64,000 nt of DNA, from contig NZ_NGJY01000005.1 of NCBI RefSeq assembly GCF_003987565.1, positions 57,724 through 121,723 of the forward strand, in the 5' to 3' direction. How positions within the stretch are numbered: position 1 is the stretch's first letter; every line of letters begins with the position of its first letter. Positions 17,421 to 27,044 of the stretch are shown one piece after another. A model generated the notes under the pieces. That model had not been told where the DNA came from. It worked only from the letters and a program-made list of their open reading frames with translations, and ran no database searches. Source of the stretch: Vagococcus fessus (GTDB taxonomy: Bacteria; Bacillota; Bacilli; Lactobacillales; Vagococcaceae). Made by a program: the position numbers and the translations under genes.

Positions 17421-18791
17421 ATGGCAAAAAAAGCAAAAACACATTTTGAATGTCAAGCGTGTGGGTATATTTCTCCTAAGTATTTAGGAAAGTGTCCCAA
17501 TTGTGGCGCTTGGAATGAGATGTTAGAAGTTAAAATACAAGAAGAGCCGGCTAGAAATAGTCGTGTTAGTTTAGAAGGCAAACGAACAACTGCAAAGAAA
17601 TTAAGTGACGTTACTTCACAAAAAGAACCACGGGTTAAAACGCAGTTAGAAGAGTTGAACCGTGTTTTAGGTGGTGGGGTTGTACCAGGCTCCCTAGTCT
17701 TAATTGGTGGAGATCCAGGTATCGGTAAATCAACACTGTTATTACAAGTCTCACAACAACTACATTTGAGCGGCGGTAAAGTGTTATATGTTTCAGGTGA
17801 AGAGAGTGCTGAACAAATTAAGATGCGTGCAGAGCGTTTAAGTATTTCGGGAAATGATTTTTATGTTTACCCAGAAACAGATATGTCAGCGATTCGTCAA
17901 ACAATTGAAGATGAGTCACCAGATTATGTCATCATTGATTCAATCCAAACTATGATGCAACCTGATATATCGAGTGCGACGGGTAGTGTTAGTCAAGTTC
18001 GTGAAACAACGGCTGAACTGATGCAGATTGCAAAAACGAATCAAATTGCTATTTTCATCGTGGGCCATGTAACAAAAGAAGGCTCACTTGCAGGCCCAAG
18101 AATGTTAGAGCATATGGTAGATACCGTATTGTATTTCGAAGGTGACCGTCATCATACATTTAGAATACTAAGGGCTGTTAAAAATCGTTTCGGGTCAACG
18201 AATGAAATAGGGATATTCGAGATGAAAGAAATTGGCTTAGTTGAGGTTGCTAATCCATCAGAAGCCTTCCTAGAAGAACGAATTGACGGTGCTACAGGTT
18301 CAGCGATTGTAGTTGCAATGGAGGGGACGCGTCCTATTCTAGTTGAAATTCAATCATTAGTAACACCAAGTGTCTTTGGTAATGCCAAAAGAACATCAAC
18401 TGGCTTGGATTACAACCGTGTATCACTTATCATGGCAGTATTAGAAAAACGTGCAGGTTTACTTCTTCAAAACCAAGATGCTTATTTGAAAGCAGCAGGT
18501 GGGGCCAAGTTAGATGAACCCGCTATTGATTTGGCAATTGCAGTTGCAATAGCTTCAAGTTATAAAGAAAAAGGAACATTACCTTCAGAGTGTTTTGTAG
18601 GAGAAATTGGGTTGACGGGTGAGATACGCCGTGTAAACCGAATTGAACAACGTGTAGGAGAAGCTCAAAAATTAGGATTTAAACGTATGTACATTCCTAA
18701 AAATAATCTACATGGTTGGGAACCACCAAAAGGTATAGAAGTGATTGGTGTAGCTACGTTAGGCGAAGCGCTACATAAAATTTTTAAATAA
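17421..18791 (+). CDS. radA: DNA repair/recombination protein RadA
   Basis: 456 residues, full length. The N-terminal C4 zinc finger is Cys11, Cys14, Cys25 and Cys28 (CQACG...CPNCG). Walker [11 protein letters not shown] is near 96, the RadA-specific KNRFGS motif is near 254, and the C-terminal Lon-protease-like domain is intact ([12 protein letters not shown]). RadA is a RecA-like hexameric helicase that drives branch migration during recombinational repair and transformation. It starts the radA-yacL-ispF-gltX series and is separated from dut by a terminator. Confidence 0.96.
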   Translation: MAKKAKTHFECQACGYISPKYLGKCPNCGAWNEMLEVKIQEEPARNSRVSLEGKRTTAKKLSDVTSQKEPRVKTQLEELNRVLGGGVVPGSLVLIGGDPGIGKSTLLLQVSQQLHLSGGKVLYVSGEESAEQIKMRAERLSISGNDFYVYPETDMSAIRQTIEDESPDYVIIDSIQTMMQPDISSATGSVSQVRETTAELMQIAKTNQIAIFIVGHVTKEGSLAGPRMLEHMVDTVLYFEGDRHHTFRILRAVKNRFGSTNEIGIFEMKEIGLVEVANPSEAFLEERIDGATGSAIVVAMEGTRPILVEIQSLVTPSVFGNAKRTSTGLDYNRVSLIMAVLEKRAGLLLQNQDAYLKAAGGAKLDEPAIDLAIAVAIASSYKEKGTLPSECFVGEIGLTGEIRRVNRIEQRVGEAQKLGFKRMYIPKNNLHGWEPPKGIEVIGVATLGEALHKIFK

Positions 18792-18811
18792 AGAATAAAG
18801 GAGGAATCCCC

Positions 18812-19918
18812 TTGGTTAAAAAGATTTTTATAGGATTGATGTTAGTATTAGGTTTAAGTTTAGGGATTACCTTTTTACCGTCGGCATGGACAACGTTAGG
18901 CGTGGGTGACAACCTTGTCGTAAACAATTATTTTACAAATGGTTTAATTGGTGCTCTTATTTCATTATTCATATGGGCTATTTTTGGAAGATACATCATT
19001 GCAATGGTGAAGAAAGCAGAAGTGGCACTAACTGGTCAGAGTTTGGAGTCCTTGTTATTTGGTTCAGTCGGAACTGCAATGGGACTTTTGTTAGGTGTAC
19101 TGGCTTCGATGCCGTTATTTAATTTAAATATCAGAATAGTAAGTAATGTTATTCCAACTTTTATTCTATTTATTCTAGGATACTTAGGTTTTAAAGTGGG
19201 AACATTGAAAAAAGAAGAGTGGAAAAAGATTTTCTTTCCTAAAAATAAAAAACAAACAGAAGAAGTGTTGGAACGTAAAGTAACAGACACACACCATAAG
19301 TATAAAATATTAGATACAAGTGTTATTATTGATGGCCGTATTTATGATGTGGCTAAAACTGGTTTTATTGAAGGCGTGTTATTAATTCCGAATTTTGTAT
19401 TGTATGAGTTACAGTATATTGCAGATTCAGGTGACAGTTTGAAGCGTGTTCGTGGTCGTAGGGGGTTAGATATCCTAAACTCTCTACAAAAAGAAGAATC
19501 AGTTCAAGTTGAAATGTATGAAGGTGACTTTGAGGATATTGCTGAGGTTGACAGTAAGTTATTAAAATTAGCAAAAATGCTTGATGGCGTTGTTGTCACG
19601 AATGACTTCAACTTAAATAAAGTAGCTGAATTTCAAAATGTTCCAGTCTTAAATATTAACGCGTTAGCCAATGCAGTTAAACCAGTTGTTATACCGGGTG
19701 AAAACATGCGTGTCCTAGTTGTTAAAGATGGGACTGAAAGACAACAAGGTGTCGCTTATCTGGATGATGGGACGATGATTGTCGTTGAAGACGGTCAACA
19801 TTACATGAATAAAGAAATTGAAGTCGTTGTAACTAGTGCCCTTCAAACGGCAGCTGGACGCATGATTTTTGCAAAACCAGCCCATATGCAGAGAGGGTTA
19901 AATAACTCTGAGAAATAA
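18812..19918 (+). CDS. yacL: PIN-TRAM domain membrane protein YacL
   Basis: 368 residues: about four hydrophobic segments in the first 135 residues, a PIN nuclease-like domain starting at about 163 (LDTSVIIDGRIYD, acidic residues intact; second acidic block VVTNDFNLNKVA), and a C-terminal TRAM domain. The family is widespread in Firmicutes at this position between radA and the isp/gltX genes; the substrate of the presumed RNase is not established. The start is TTG 18812 with AAGGAGG eight bases upstream; an ATG further in would cut into the first helix. Confidence 0.92.
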   Translation: MVKKIFIGLMLVLGLSLGITFLPSAWTTLGVGDNLVVNNYFTNGLIGALISLFIWAIFGRYIIAMVKKAEVALTGQSLESLLFGSVGTAMGLLLGVLASMPLFNLNIRIVSNVIPTFILFILGYLGFKVGTLKKEEWKKIFFPKNKKQTEEVLERKVTDTHHKYKILDTSVIIDGRIYDVAKTGFIEGVLLIPNFVLYELQYIADSGDSLKRVRGRRGLDILNSLQKEESVQVEMYEGDFEDIAEVDSKLLKLAKMLDGVVVTNDFNLNKVAEFQNVPVLNINALANAVKPVVIPGENMRVLVVKDGTERQQGVAYLDDGTMIVVEDGQHYMNKEIEVVVTSALQTAAGRMIFAKPAHMQRGLNNSEK

Positions 19919-19939
19919 CAGACAAAAGGAGTGCGCTTA

Positions 19940-20434
19940 ATGAGAATAGGTCAAGGGTTTGATGTTCATGAGTTAGTAGAAGGACGCAAATGTATCATTG
20001 GAGGTATCGAGATTCCTTATGAAAAAGGCTTACTAGGTGTAACTGATGCAGATGTCTTAATTCATGCCATTATTGACGCGTTATTAGGTGCAGCTGCTCT
20101 CGGTGATATAGGACAAGTCTTTCCTGAAACCGATGAAAAAGTAAAAGGAGCCTCTTCGGTAGACCTTTTAAAGGAAGTTTGTTGTAAAATCGAACAAGAA
20201 GGCTTTACTATTGGCAATATAGATTGTACAATTTTAGCAGAGAAGCCAAAAATGTTACCCTATCTAACTGATATGAAGAAAGTCATAACAACTGTTTGTA
20301 AGATAACAACCCAACAACTTAATCTAAAAGCGACAACGATGGAAACCATGGGCTTCGTTGGACGTGAAGAAGGAATAGGTTCGTTGGCTGTGGCCATATT
20401 AAAAACTAAGAAAGTGGGAATAGAAAATGACTAA
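19940..20434 (+). CDS. ispF: 2-C-methyl-D-erythritol 2,4-cyclodiphosphate synthase
   Basis: 164 residues, normal length. Zinc ligands Asp8-x-His10 (GFDVHE) and the His of [10 protein letters not shown] are intact, as is the C-terminal [15 protein letters not shown]. The enzyme makes the cyclic diphosphate intermediate of the MEP isoprenoid pathway. I start at ATG 19940 (AAAAGGAG upstream) rather than the in-frame GTG at 19931. In bacilli ispD normally sits just before ispF; it is absent here, and Enterococcaceae are generally thought to use the mevalonate pathway, so the role of this gene is unclear. It overlaps gltX by 8 nt. Confidence 0.92.
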   Translation: MRIGQGFDVHELVEGRKCIIGGIEIPYEKGLLGVTDADVLIHAIIDALLGAAALGDIGQVFPETDEKVKGASSVDLLKEVCCKIEQEGFTIGNIDCTILAEKPKMLPYLTDMKKVITTVCKITTQQLNLKATTMETMGFVGREEGIGSLAVAILKTKKVGIEND

Positions 20435-21890
20435 AAAAGTACGTGTACGTTACGCGCCAAGTCCAACAGGACATTTACACATCGGTAATGCAAGAACAGC
20501 ATTATTTAACTATTTATATGCAAAACATCATGATGGAGATTTCATTATCCGTATTGAAGATACCGATTTAAAACGTAACATCGAAGGCGGAGAAAAAAGC
20601 CAGCTAGAAAACTTAGCTTGGTTAGGAATGGATTGGGCTGAGAGTCCAGAAAATCCAGGTGAATATGGACCTTACCGTCAATCAGAACGTGCTGAAATCT
20701 ATTTGCCATTAATCGATCAATTACTTGCAAGCAATTTAGCTTACAAATGTTATGCAACAGAAGAAGAATTAGAAGAAGTTCGTGAAGCTCAAAAAGCGCG
20801 TGGTGAAATGCCTCGTTACAATGGCATGTGTGCCAACTTAACACCTGAACAACAAGCAGCCTATGAAGCTGAAGGCCGCGAAGCAGTTGTTCGTTTCCGT
20901 GTTCCTCAAAATAAAGAGTATAAGTTTAACGATTTAGTTAAAGGTGATATTTCATTCGATTCATCAAGTATTGGTGGAGATTTTGTTATCTTAAAACGTG
21001 ATGGTATGCCAACTTATAACTTTGCAGTAGCAGTGGATGATCATTTAATGGAAATTACACACGTTTTACGTGGAGATGACCATATTGCAAATACACCAAA
21101 ACAATTAATGATTTATGAAGCACTAGGTTGGGAAGCACCAGTATTCGGTCACATGACATTAATCATCAATAGCGAAACTGGTAAAAAATTAAGTAAACGT
21201 GATGAATCGATCCTACAATTTATCGAACAATACCGTGAATTAGGTTACTTACCAGAAGCAATGGTTAACTTTATTGCTTTATTAGGTTGGTCTCCAGTTG
21301 GTGAAGATGAAATCTTCAGCGAAAAAGAAATTATCGAAATGTTCGATGCTGATCGTTTAAGTAAATCACCAGCAGCTTTCGATGCTAAAAAATTAGAGTG
21401 GATTAACAATCAATATATCAAACAATTAGATTTAGACGTGATGACAGAGATGGCATTACCTCATTTAGTTAAAGCTGGGCGTATTGAAGAAAATCCAACA
21501 CCTGAAAAAATGGAATGGGTTAAAAAATTAGTAAGCCTATACCAACCACAAATGAGTTATGCAGCTGAAATCGTTGAATTATCAGAATTATTCTTCGGCG
21601 AACATCCAGTAGCAGGTGATGAAGCGAAAGAAGTGTTAGCCGGCGAAACAGTTCCAACTGTTTTAACAGCATTTAAAGAACAAATCGCAGCTCTTGAAGA
21701 CTTCGATGTACCAGGAATTAAAGCGGCAATTAAAGCTGTTCAAAAAGAAACTGGTGTTAAAGGTAAGAACCTATTCATGCCAATTCGTGTCGCTGTTTCA
21801 GGTGAGATGCATGGCCCAGAACTAGGTGATACAATCGTATTATTAGGTAAAGAAAAAACATTAGACCATTTAACAAAAGCATTAGGTTAA
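20427..21890 (+). CDS. gltX: glutamyl-tRNA synthetase
   Basis: Class Ib synthetase, 487 residues. The HIGH motif appears as [15 protein letters not shown] near residues 9-23, and KMSKS as KKLSKRDES near 252. A Lys/Arg-rich tRNA-binding interface and the C-terminal helical anticodon domain are complete. In bacteria with GatCAB this enzyme often also charges tRNA-Gln; that cannot be decided here. The start overlaps the end of ispF, so translation is probably coupled. Codon use is more biased than in ispF, consistent with high expression. Confidence 0.97.
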   Translation: MTKKVRVRYAPSPTGHLHIGNARTALFNYLYAKHHDGDFIIRIEDTDLKRNIEGGEKSQLENLAWLGMDWAESPENPGEYGPYRQSERAEIYLPLIDQLLASNLAYKCYATEEELEEVREAQKARGEMPRYNGMCANLTPEQQAAYEAEGREAVVRFRVPQNKEYKFNDLVKGDISFDSSSIGGDFVILKRDGMPTYNFAVAVDDHLMEITHVLRGDDHIANTPKQLMIYEALGWEAPVFGHMTLIINSETGKKLSKRDESILQFIEQYRELGYLPEAMVNFIALLGWSPVGEDEIFSEKEIIEMFDADRLSKSPAAFDAKKLEWINNQYIKQLDLDVMTEMALPHLVKAGRIEENPTPEKMEWVKKLVSLYQPQMSYAAEIVELSELFFGEHPVAGDEAKEVLAGETVPTVLTAFKEQIAALEDFDVPGIKAAIKAVQKETGVKGKNLFMPIRVAVSGEMHGPELGDTIVLLGKEKTLDHLTKALG

Positions 21891-21899
21891 AAATAAAAC

Positions 21900-22153
21900 A
21901 CATAGAAAAGAAGAAGTAATCAAGAGACCATCTTTAGAGAGTCTGCGCGTGGTGTAAGCAGATGTTGGAACTTGGTGAAATGCCTCTTTGAGTGGTTCAG
22001 GTGAACATCTTGTTTGAGACAAGTAACTTGAAACGGCGGGTGGTCGTTAGACACAAAAGATATTTGTTGCTGTGAGGTAACAAATAAGAAAAGTGGAACC
22101 ACGTGTAGCGCGTCTTTTTGTTTGGCTAGGCCAAGCAGAAAGACGCGTTTTTT
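21900..22153 (+). promoter_or_regulatory. T-box riboswitch leader of cysS, specifier TGC (Cys)
   Basis: Stem I begins around AGAGACCATC with the canonical AGAGAGTCTGCG... and ends at TTTGAGTGGTTC. The specifier is TGC (21981-21983) in GTGAAATGCCTC. The T-box motif AGTGGAACCACG is at 22092-22103. The terminator has 18-nt arms 22109-22126 and 22130-22147 and T6 at 22148-22153. The leader should let uncharged tRNA-Cys turn on cysS and the genes behind it. It directly follows gltX, so cysS may be uncoupled from the upstream genes. Confidence 0.95.
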
Positions 22154-22184
22154 ATTTGAAATAATAAAAAAGGAGCAGATTATT

Positions 22185-23597
22185 ATGTTAAAAATATATA
22201 ACACATTAACTCGTACAAAAGAAGAATTTAAACCTTTAGAAGAGGGTAAAGTGAAGATGTATGTGTGTGGACCGACTGTTTATAATTACATTCACATCGG
22301 AAATGCGCGCAGTACCATTGCTTTTGATACTGTTCGAAAATATTTAGAGTACCGAGGCTATGAGGTTAACTACGTTTCTAACTTTACGGATGTTGATGAT
22401 AAAATTATTCGTACAGCAAAAGAACAAGATATGACACCGAAAGAATTAGCAGATCAATTTATTGCAGCATTTAAAGAAGATACAGCTGCTTTAAATGTGA
22501 AACCAGCGTGTCATCATCCCCGTGTTATTGACCATATGGATGATATTATCGACTTTGTATCAGGTTTAATTAAACTAGGCTTTGCTTATGAATCAGCGGG
22601 CGATGTGTATTATCGTACAAGAAAGTTTGAAGGCTATGGCGAGTTGAGCGACCAGTCATTGGATGAGCTTGAAGTAGGTGCAAGTAACCGAACAGGTGAT
22701 GAGCAAGCGAAGAAAGAAGACCCGATTGATTTTGCACTTTGGAAAGCTGCTAAAGAAGGAGAAGTATCTTGGGAGTCGCCTTGGGGACAAGGGAGACCAG
22801 GTTGGCATATTGAATGTTCTGTAATGGCAACAAAGCTTTTAGGCGATACGATTGATATTCATGGTGGAGGGCAAGATTTAGCTTTCCCACATCACGAAAA
22901 TGAGATTGCTCAAAGTGAAGCGAAGACGGGTCAAACCTTTGCGAATTATTGGATGCATAACGGTTATGTAACGGTTGGAGATTCAGGTGAGAAGATGAGT
23001 AAATCACTAGGTAACTTTGTCACAGCTCATGATTATATTAAAGAGGGACATGCTGCGAGTGTTCGTTTTGCATTAGCGAGTACACACTATCGTCGCCCGC
23101 TGCCATTTACTGAAGAAACGATTACAGAAGCTGAGAATAACCTACAGAAGATAAAAACAGCTATAGATAATGTGGCGTTTAGAATGAAAGATGGCGTATC
23201 TGGTTTAGAAGTAGATAATGAAGATGAAGCGGTACTAGTAGCATTAACAGAACGCTTTATTGAAGAGATGGATGATGATTTTAATGTGGCGAATGGCTTA
23301 ACAGTTGTATATGAACTTGTTAAATGGTTAAATCAATATAGCGAACGCCAAGAAGTGTCATCTGTTATAATGACAAAAGCGACAGAATTATTAACAGAAT
23401 GGTTAACTATTTTCGGTGTTGCTTTTTCTAGCGAAGACGAGTTATTAGATGAAATGATTGATCAACTATTAGTAGAACGTGATGAAGCGAGAGCTAATCG
23501 TAATTTTGCACGTAGTGATGAAATTAGAGATTTATTAAAAGACCAAGGGATTATCTTAGAAGATACAGCCCAAGGAACGAGATGGAGAAGAAGTTAA
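22185..23597 (+). CDS. cysS: cysteinyl-tRNA synthetase
   Basis: 470 residues, class Ia. Zinc-ligand Cys28 and the HIGH motif ([13 protein letters not shown], 28-40) open the protein, and KMSKS is EKMSKSLGN near 269. The DALR and C-terminal domains are complete. I use ATG 22185 with AAGGAGC upstream; reading the frame further 5' runs into the T-box terminator. In bacilli cysE lies between gltX and cysS; it is missing here, which fits cysteine uptake rather than synthesis at this locus. mrnC follows immediately. Confidence 0.97.
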   Translation: MLKIYNTLTRTKEEFKPLEEGKVKMYVCGPTVYNYIHIGNARSTIAFDTVRKYLEYRGYEVNYVSNFTDVDDKIIRTAKEQDMTPKELADQFIAAFKEDTAALNVKPACHHPRVIDHMDDIIDFVSGLIKLGFAYESAGDVYYRTRKFEGYGELSDQSLDELEVGASNRTGDEQAKKEDPIDFALWKAAKEGEVSWESPWGQGRPGWHIECSVMATKLLGDTIDIHGGGQDLAFPHHENEIAQSEAKTGQTFANYWMHNGYVTVGDSGEKMSKSLGNFVTAHDYIKEGHAASVRFALASTHYRRPLPFTEETITEAENNLQKIKTAIDNVAFRMKDGVSGLEVDNEDEAVLVALTERFIEEMDDDFNVANGLTVVYELVKWLNQYSERQEVSSVIMTKATELLTEWLTIFGVAFSSEDELLDEMIDQLLVERDEARANRNFARSDEIRDLLKDQGIILEDTAQGTRWRRS

Positions 23598-23599
23598 TT

Positions 23600-23995
23600 A
23601 TGGCAAAACAAGATTATACGCTTTTGAATGGTTTGGCTTTAGCTTATGTAGGTGATGCGATTTATGAAATTTATATTCGTGAGTATCTAATCAAAGAAGG
23701 ATTAACAAAACCGAATATGTTGCATAAAACAGCGACAAAATATGTTTCGGCGAAGTCTCAATGTTATTTAATGCAAGAGATGCTAGCAGCTGAAGTGTTA
23801 TCTGAGCAAGAGATGCTAATGTACAAACGTGGACGTAATGCTAAAAGTCATACGTCAGCAAAAAATGCAGATGTCACAACGTATCGTATCTCAACAGGGT
23901 TTGAAGCCTTGTTTGGTTACTTGCACTTAACGGAACAAAAAGACCGTTTAGAGGAATTAGTGGCTTGGTGTATTAAGAAGATAGGGGAACGATAA
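23600..23995 (+). CDS. mrnC: Mini-ribonuclease III (23S rRNA maturation)
   Basis: 131 residues: an RNase III catalytic domain without a double-stranded RNA-binding domain, the hallmark of Mini-III. The signature [17 protein letters not shown] includes catalytic Asp19, and the second conserved block is [13 protein letters not shown]. In Bacillus the enzyme trims the ends of 23S rRNA precursor. The start at ATG 23600 (GGAGAAG nine bases upstream) lies 2 nt after the cysS stop; an in-frame ATG at 23582 inside cysS is less likely. rlmB follows 1 nt after the stop. Confidence 0.93.
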   Translation: MAKQDYTLLNGLALAYVGDAIYEIYIREYLIKEGLTKPNMLHKTATKYVSAKSQCYLMQEMLAAEVLSEQEMLMYKRGRNAKSHTSAKNADVTTYRISTGFEALFGYLHLTEQKDRLEELVAWCIKKIGER

Positions 23996-23996
23996 G

Positions 23997-24878
23997 ATGG
24001 CAAATGATTTTCAAGGGAAGAAAAAACGTCAAACAAAGCACCGTTTTGACAAAGGCGGTCGAGGTGGACGTGATGATCGTCAGGATAGACGTGGTGGACG
24101 CTCGATTGGACGTGAGGTAGAAGAAGTTACAGAAGAGTCAAATCAAGGGTCAGAGGATTTTGCGTTTGGAAGACATGCGGTTATAGAAGCTTTGAAAAAC
24201 AATCGTGGAAACAAATTATTCCTACAAGATGATTTAAAAGGACCTAAAACACAGGAGCTAAAAGACTTAGCAGCTGAATTTTCAGTGCCGATTTCTTGGG
24301 CACCTAAAACAAAGTTAGATAAATTAACAGATAGTGCTGTTCATCAAGGGATTGTATTAGGGATTACGGAATACGAATACTTAACGGTTGAAGAATTAAC
24401 GGCTCAAGTGAAAGAGAAGAAAGAAGAACCGTTCTTTTTAATTTTAGATGGTATTGAAGATCCACATAACTTTGGTTCGATTTTAAGAACAGCAGATGCT
24501 ACAGGGGTAGATGGTGTTATTATTCCTAAACACAGAGCAGTTGGAATTACCTCTGTTGTGGCTAAGACTTCTACAGGTGCGGTGGAACATATCCCAGTGG
24601 CACGTGCAACGAACTTAAAGCAAGCTGTTCAGACACTTAAATCGGCTGGTTTTTGGATTTTTGGGACAGATATGACTGGGACAAGTTATGAAAAATGGAA
24701 CGTGTCAGGGTCGTTAGCTTTGATTATTGGAAATGAAGGGAAAGGCATGTCGCCAATTTTGAAAAAAGAAGTAGATGAAATGTTATCTATTCCCATGGTA
24801 GGACATGTCCAAAGTCTAAATGCTAGCGTAGCAGCAGGTTTATTGATGTACGAAGTATTCCGTAAACGAATGAACTAA
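23997..24878 (+). CDS. rlmB: 23S rRNA (guanosine-2251-2'-O)-methyltransferase-type SpoU enzyme
   Basis: 293 residues. After a basic Gly/Arg-rich extension (residues 8-40, RGGRDDRQDRRGGR type), there is the L30e-like substrate-binding domain and a SpoU/TrmH knotted methyltransferase domain. SPOUT motifs visible are LDGIEDPHNFGSILRTAD (motif 1), IIGNEGKGM (motif 2) and SLNASVAAGLLMYE (motif 3). By family and position (mrnC-rlmB-yacP) it is assigned to Gm2251 methylation of 23S rRNA. The Arg-Gly extension is a lineage feature of unknown effect. Confidence 0.92.
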   Translation: MANDFQGKKKRQTKHRFDKGGRGGRDDRQDRRGGRSIGREVEEVTEESNQGSEDFAFGRHAVIEALKNNRGNKLFLQDDLKGPKTQELKDLAAEFSVPISWAPKTKLDKLTDSAVHQGIVLGITEYEYLTVEELTAQVKEKKEEPFFLILDGIEDPHNFGSILRTADATGVDGVIIPKHRAVGITSVVAKTSTGAVEHIPVARATNLKQAVQTLKSAGFWIFGTDMTGTSYEKWNVSGSLALIIGNEGKGMSPILKKEVDEMLSIPMVGHVQSLNASVAAGLLMYEVFRKRMN

Positions 24879-24911
24879 ACATGTTGGATAAAAAAGAAAG
24901 GAGGGGATGAA

Positions 24912-25433
24912 GTGAAACGTCAAATACTGTTAGTAGATGGTTATAATATGATTGGAGCGTGGCCAGAACTAGTCACGCTTAAGAATCAAGATAAGATGGA
25001 AGATGCACGTGATTTACTGTTATTTAAATTATCTAATTATGCGAAGTACCATGATATTCAAGTGATTGTAGTATTTGATGCTCAGTTCGTTCCTGGGCTT
25101 TCTAAAGAGTACCGGAAATATCAATTGACGGTTGTATTCACAGGGATTGATGAAACGGCAGACACGTATATTGAGCGTCGCGCAGGTGAATTGGTCTCGA
25201 GGTTGACGTTGGTGACAGTGGCGACAAGTGACTTAGCGGAGCAGTGGCTTGTTTTTTCTAAAGGAGCGCTTAGGCAATCGGCTAAAGAATTGTGGCGTGA
25301 TTTAGAAGAAACGAAAGTAGCTATTGTTAACGATACAAAAGACTATCACTATCAAAATCAGCGAAGAGCAGGAACATGGCGTCCTGAACAATTAAATAAA
25401 TTAGACAAACTACTGGAAGATTTATCTCAGTAG
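24912..25433 (+). CDS. rae1: NYN-domain ribosome-associated endoribonuclease Rae1 (YacP)
   Basis: 173 residues with a NYN/PIN-like fold. Asp-rich catalytic positions are in LLVDGYNMIGAWPEL (start), VVFDAQF and TSDLAEQW. In B. subtilis the homologue cuts mRNA in the ribosomal A site. The start is GTG 24912 behind GAGGGGATGAA. It follows rlmB after 33 nt in the usual Firmicutes order. The terminator arms lie in its last codons and just past the stop. Confidence 0.88.
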   Translation: MKRQILLVDGYNMIGAWPELVTLKNQDKMEDARDLLLFKLSNYAKYHDIQVIVVFDAQFVPGLSKEYRKYQLTVVFTGIDETADTYIERRAGELVSRLTLVTVATSDLAEQWLVFSKGALRQSAKELWRDLEETKVAIVNDTKDYHYQNQRRAGTWRPEQLNKLDKLLEDLSQ

Positions 25434-25443
25434 TTTTTTTTTA
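25407..25443 (+). terminator. rho-independent terminator after yacP/rae1
   Basis: AAACTACTG (25407-25415) pairs exactly with CAGTAGTTT (25428-25436), followed by T8. The left arm is within the coding sequence. Confidence 0.82.
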
Positions 25444-25565
25444 ATGTTCGCTTTTTAAGAACGTGAAAAAGTGGTATGATGACCTCAAAATGAGAGAGAT
25501 TCAAATGTTGACACTTAAATCAGGCGAAGAACACTTGTAATTTAGGACTATGGAGAAATTAACCA

Positions 25566-26141
25566 ATGACCAATAAAGAGTTGAATAGGTGTATTGCGTT
25601 GGCTAAAGATGGTAATAGTGATGCACTAGTTTTGTTGTTTGATAAATATCAACCGGTCGTGTATAAGTTAAGGCAAATATATAGCGTAAAAGATTTGGAT
25701 TTTGAGGACTGGCAGCAAGAAGGCAGACTATGTCTGCTTCAGTCTGCTGAAAGTTATCGCGAGGATGTTGGGATTACGTTTGGTGCCTATTTCAAAAAAA
25801 ATATGACACGTCGTATTTATAGTTTACTTAGAAAACAGAATGCGTTTAAAAGACGAATGGATGTATTAGCTACTTCGCTGGAAAATGAAGTGGGTATAAA
25901 AGAGGAACTTGTGGGAACTGTTAAAGAAGAACCAACTGATTATGTTGGTGATTTGATTGTTTTACGTGGTGAATTAGCAACCTATTGTCAGTGTTTATCT
26001 AATTTTGAATGCCTAGTTCTATTGGGTTACTTAACCTCTGTGCCATTAAGTGAGATAGCTATAATGACAGAGTGCTCTGAAGAAAAAGTAAAAAACGGGA
26101 TAGACCGTGCCAGAAGGAAGTTAAAGAATATAACTAGCTAG
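25566..26141 (+). CDS. SigH/ComX-like RNA polymerase sigma factor
   Basis: 191 residues with a sigma-70 region 2 (about 10-85; DLDFEDWQQEGRLCLLQSAESY resembles region 2.2-2.3, and AYFKKNMTRRIYSLLRK resembles 2.4) and a region 4 helix-turn-helix at the C-terminus (ECLVLLGYLTSVPLSEIAIMTECSEEKVKNGIDRARRKL). Position after yacP matches sigH of bacilli, which in Lactobacillales is often linked to competence. The identity of region 2 recognition residues is too diverged to name its promoters. It has no cotranscribed neighbour, and a terminator separates it from yacP. Confidence 0.85.
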   Translation: MTNKELNRCIALAKDGNSDALVLLFDKYQPVVYKLRQIYSVKDLDFEDWQQEGRLCLLQSAESYREDVGITFGAYFKKNMTRRIYSLLRKQNAFKRRMDVLATSLENEVGIKEELVGTVKEEPTDYVGDLIVLRGELATYCQCLSNFECLVLLGYLTSVPLSEIAIMTECSEEKVKNGIDRARRKLKNITS

Positions 26142-26271
26142 TCTATAACCTATATTCTCTCTCATTTAAAGGTGTTAGTTATAGTCGAAAGTGTATTGCA
26201 TTTCAATAAAAAATGTGATAAACTTGTAATTTTCATAAAAATGTGTTACGGTTATGTTAGAGGTGAAATAA

Positions 26272-26505
26272 ATGCCAACAACGTTGTCAACGATCAAGAA
26301 GAAGATGGAGAGTCATATCGGTAGTCGAATCACATTAGTTGCTCAGACAGGTAGAAAACGCCAAACAAAACATTCAGGTATTTTGACTGAAACTTATCCA
26401 GCAGTTTTTATTGTTGATTTGGATGAGGAAGGCGATTCAAGAGAACGTGTTTCTTATAGTTATACTGATATTTTGACTCAAACAGTAGAAGTAGATTTTT
26501 CGTAA
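26272..26505 (+). CDS. veg: Veg family protein
   Basis: A 77-residue small protein matching the Veg family: TLSTIKKKMESHIG followed by a small beta-barrel-like part with GRKRQTKHSGILTETYPAVFIV. In B. subtilis Veg is abundant and promotes biofilm gene expression; the molecular mechanism is not settled. AGAGGTG precedes the ATG. A short terminator-like hairpin (AGCCT/AGGGCT then TTTTTATTTT, 26529-26556) follows. Confidence 0.9.
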   Translation: MPTTLSTIKKKMESHIGSRITLVAQTGRKRQTKHSGILTETYPAVFIVDLDEEGDSRERVSYSYTDILTQTVEVDFS

Positions 26506-26527
26506 ATGCAAGATAGTTTTAGATAAC

Positions 26528-26556
26528 GAGCCTAGTACGTAAGGGCTTTTTATTTT
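26528..26556 (+). terminator. short terminator after veg
   Basis: GAGCCT and AGGGCT pair with one bulged G around AGTACGTA and are followed by TTTTTATTTT. The stem is short, so efficiency is uncertain. Confidence 0.55.
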
Positions 26557-26575
26557 GGATAGAAATGAGGACATT

Positions 26576-27031
26576 ATGATATTTATAGATGGGGATGCTT
26601 GTCCTGTGAAAAAGGTTGTTATGGAAGAAGCAGAGAAATATGATGAGAAAGTCATGATAGTTACTAGTTTATCTCATTACTCTGAAAAGGAATTACCGAC
26701 GCATGTTGAAGTTGTATATGTAGATGAAGGGGCAGACTCTGCTGATTTTAGATTAGTAGCATTGTTAAAGAAATCGGATATTTTAGTAACGCAAGACTAT
26801 GGTTTAGCTTCTCTGGCTTTACCCAAAGGGGTTCATGTGTGTCATCATACAGGTTTTGAATATGACTCTTATAAAATTGATATGATGCTAGAAACTAGGT
26901 TTGCGAGTGCTAAACTTAGAAAAGCAGGGCAACGAACTAAGGGGCCAAAAAAATTTACAGATGAAGATCGTCAAAAGTTCAGAAGGTTACTAATAAGGTT
27001 GATTCAAAATAAAAAAGAAAGCCTCTCGTAG
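26576..27031 (+). CDS. UPF0178 (YaiI/YqxD, DUF188) family protein
   Basis: 151 residues. The family signature is at the start (IFIDGDACPVKKVV), with downstream blocks VVYVDEGADSADFRLV and LVTQDYGLASLALPKGV; the spaced Asp residues resemble PIN-like nucleases, but activity of this family is not established. I place the start at ATG 26576 with GAGG five bases upstream rather than at an upstream TTG (26555). A bidirectional terminator follows. Confidence 0.88.
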   Translation: MIFIDGDACPVKKVVMEEAEKYDEKVMIVTSLSHYSEKELPTHVEVVYVDEGADSADFRLVALLKKSDILVTQDYGLASLALPKGVHVCHHTGFEYDSYKIDMMLETRFASAKLRKAGQRTKGPKKFTDEDRQKFRRLLIRLIQNKKESLS

Positions 27032-27044
27032 GCTTTCTTTTTTA
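27014..27044. terminator. bidirectional terminator between UPF0178 gene and sortase gene
   Basis: AAGAAAGCCT (27015-27024) and AGGCTTTCTT (27030-27039) pair perfectly around CTCGT, with A-run left and T-run right. It serves both convergent genes. Confidence 0.88.

Noticed and set aside
19940..20434. Recent horizontal transfer of ispF
   Set aside because: Base composition and codon use match neighbours, and it sits in the conserved yacL-gltX position, so loss of ispD is simpler than gain of ispF.
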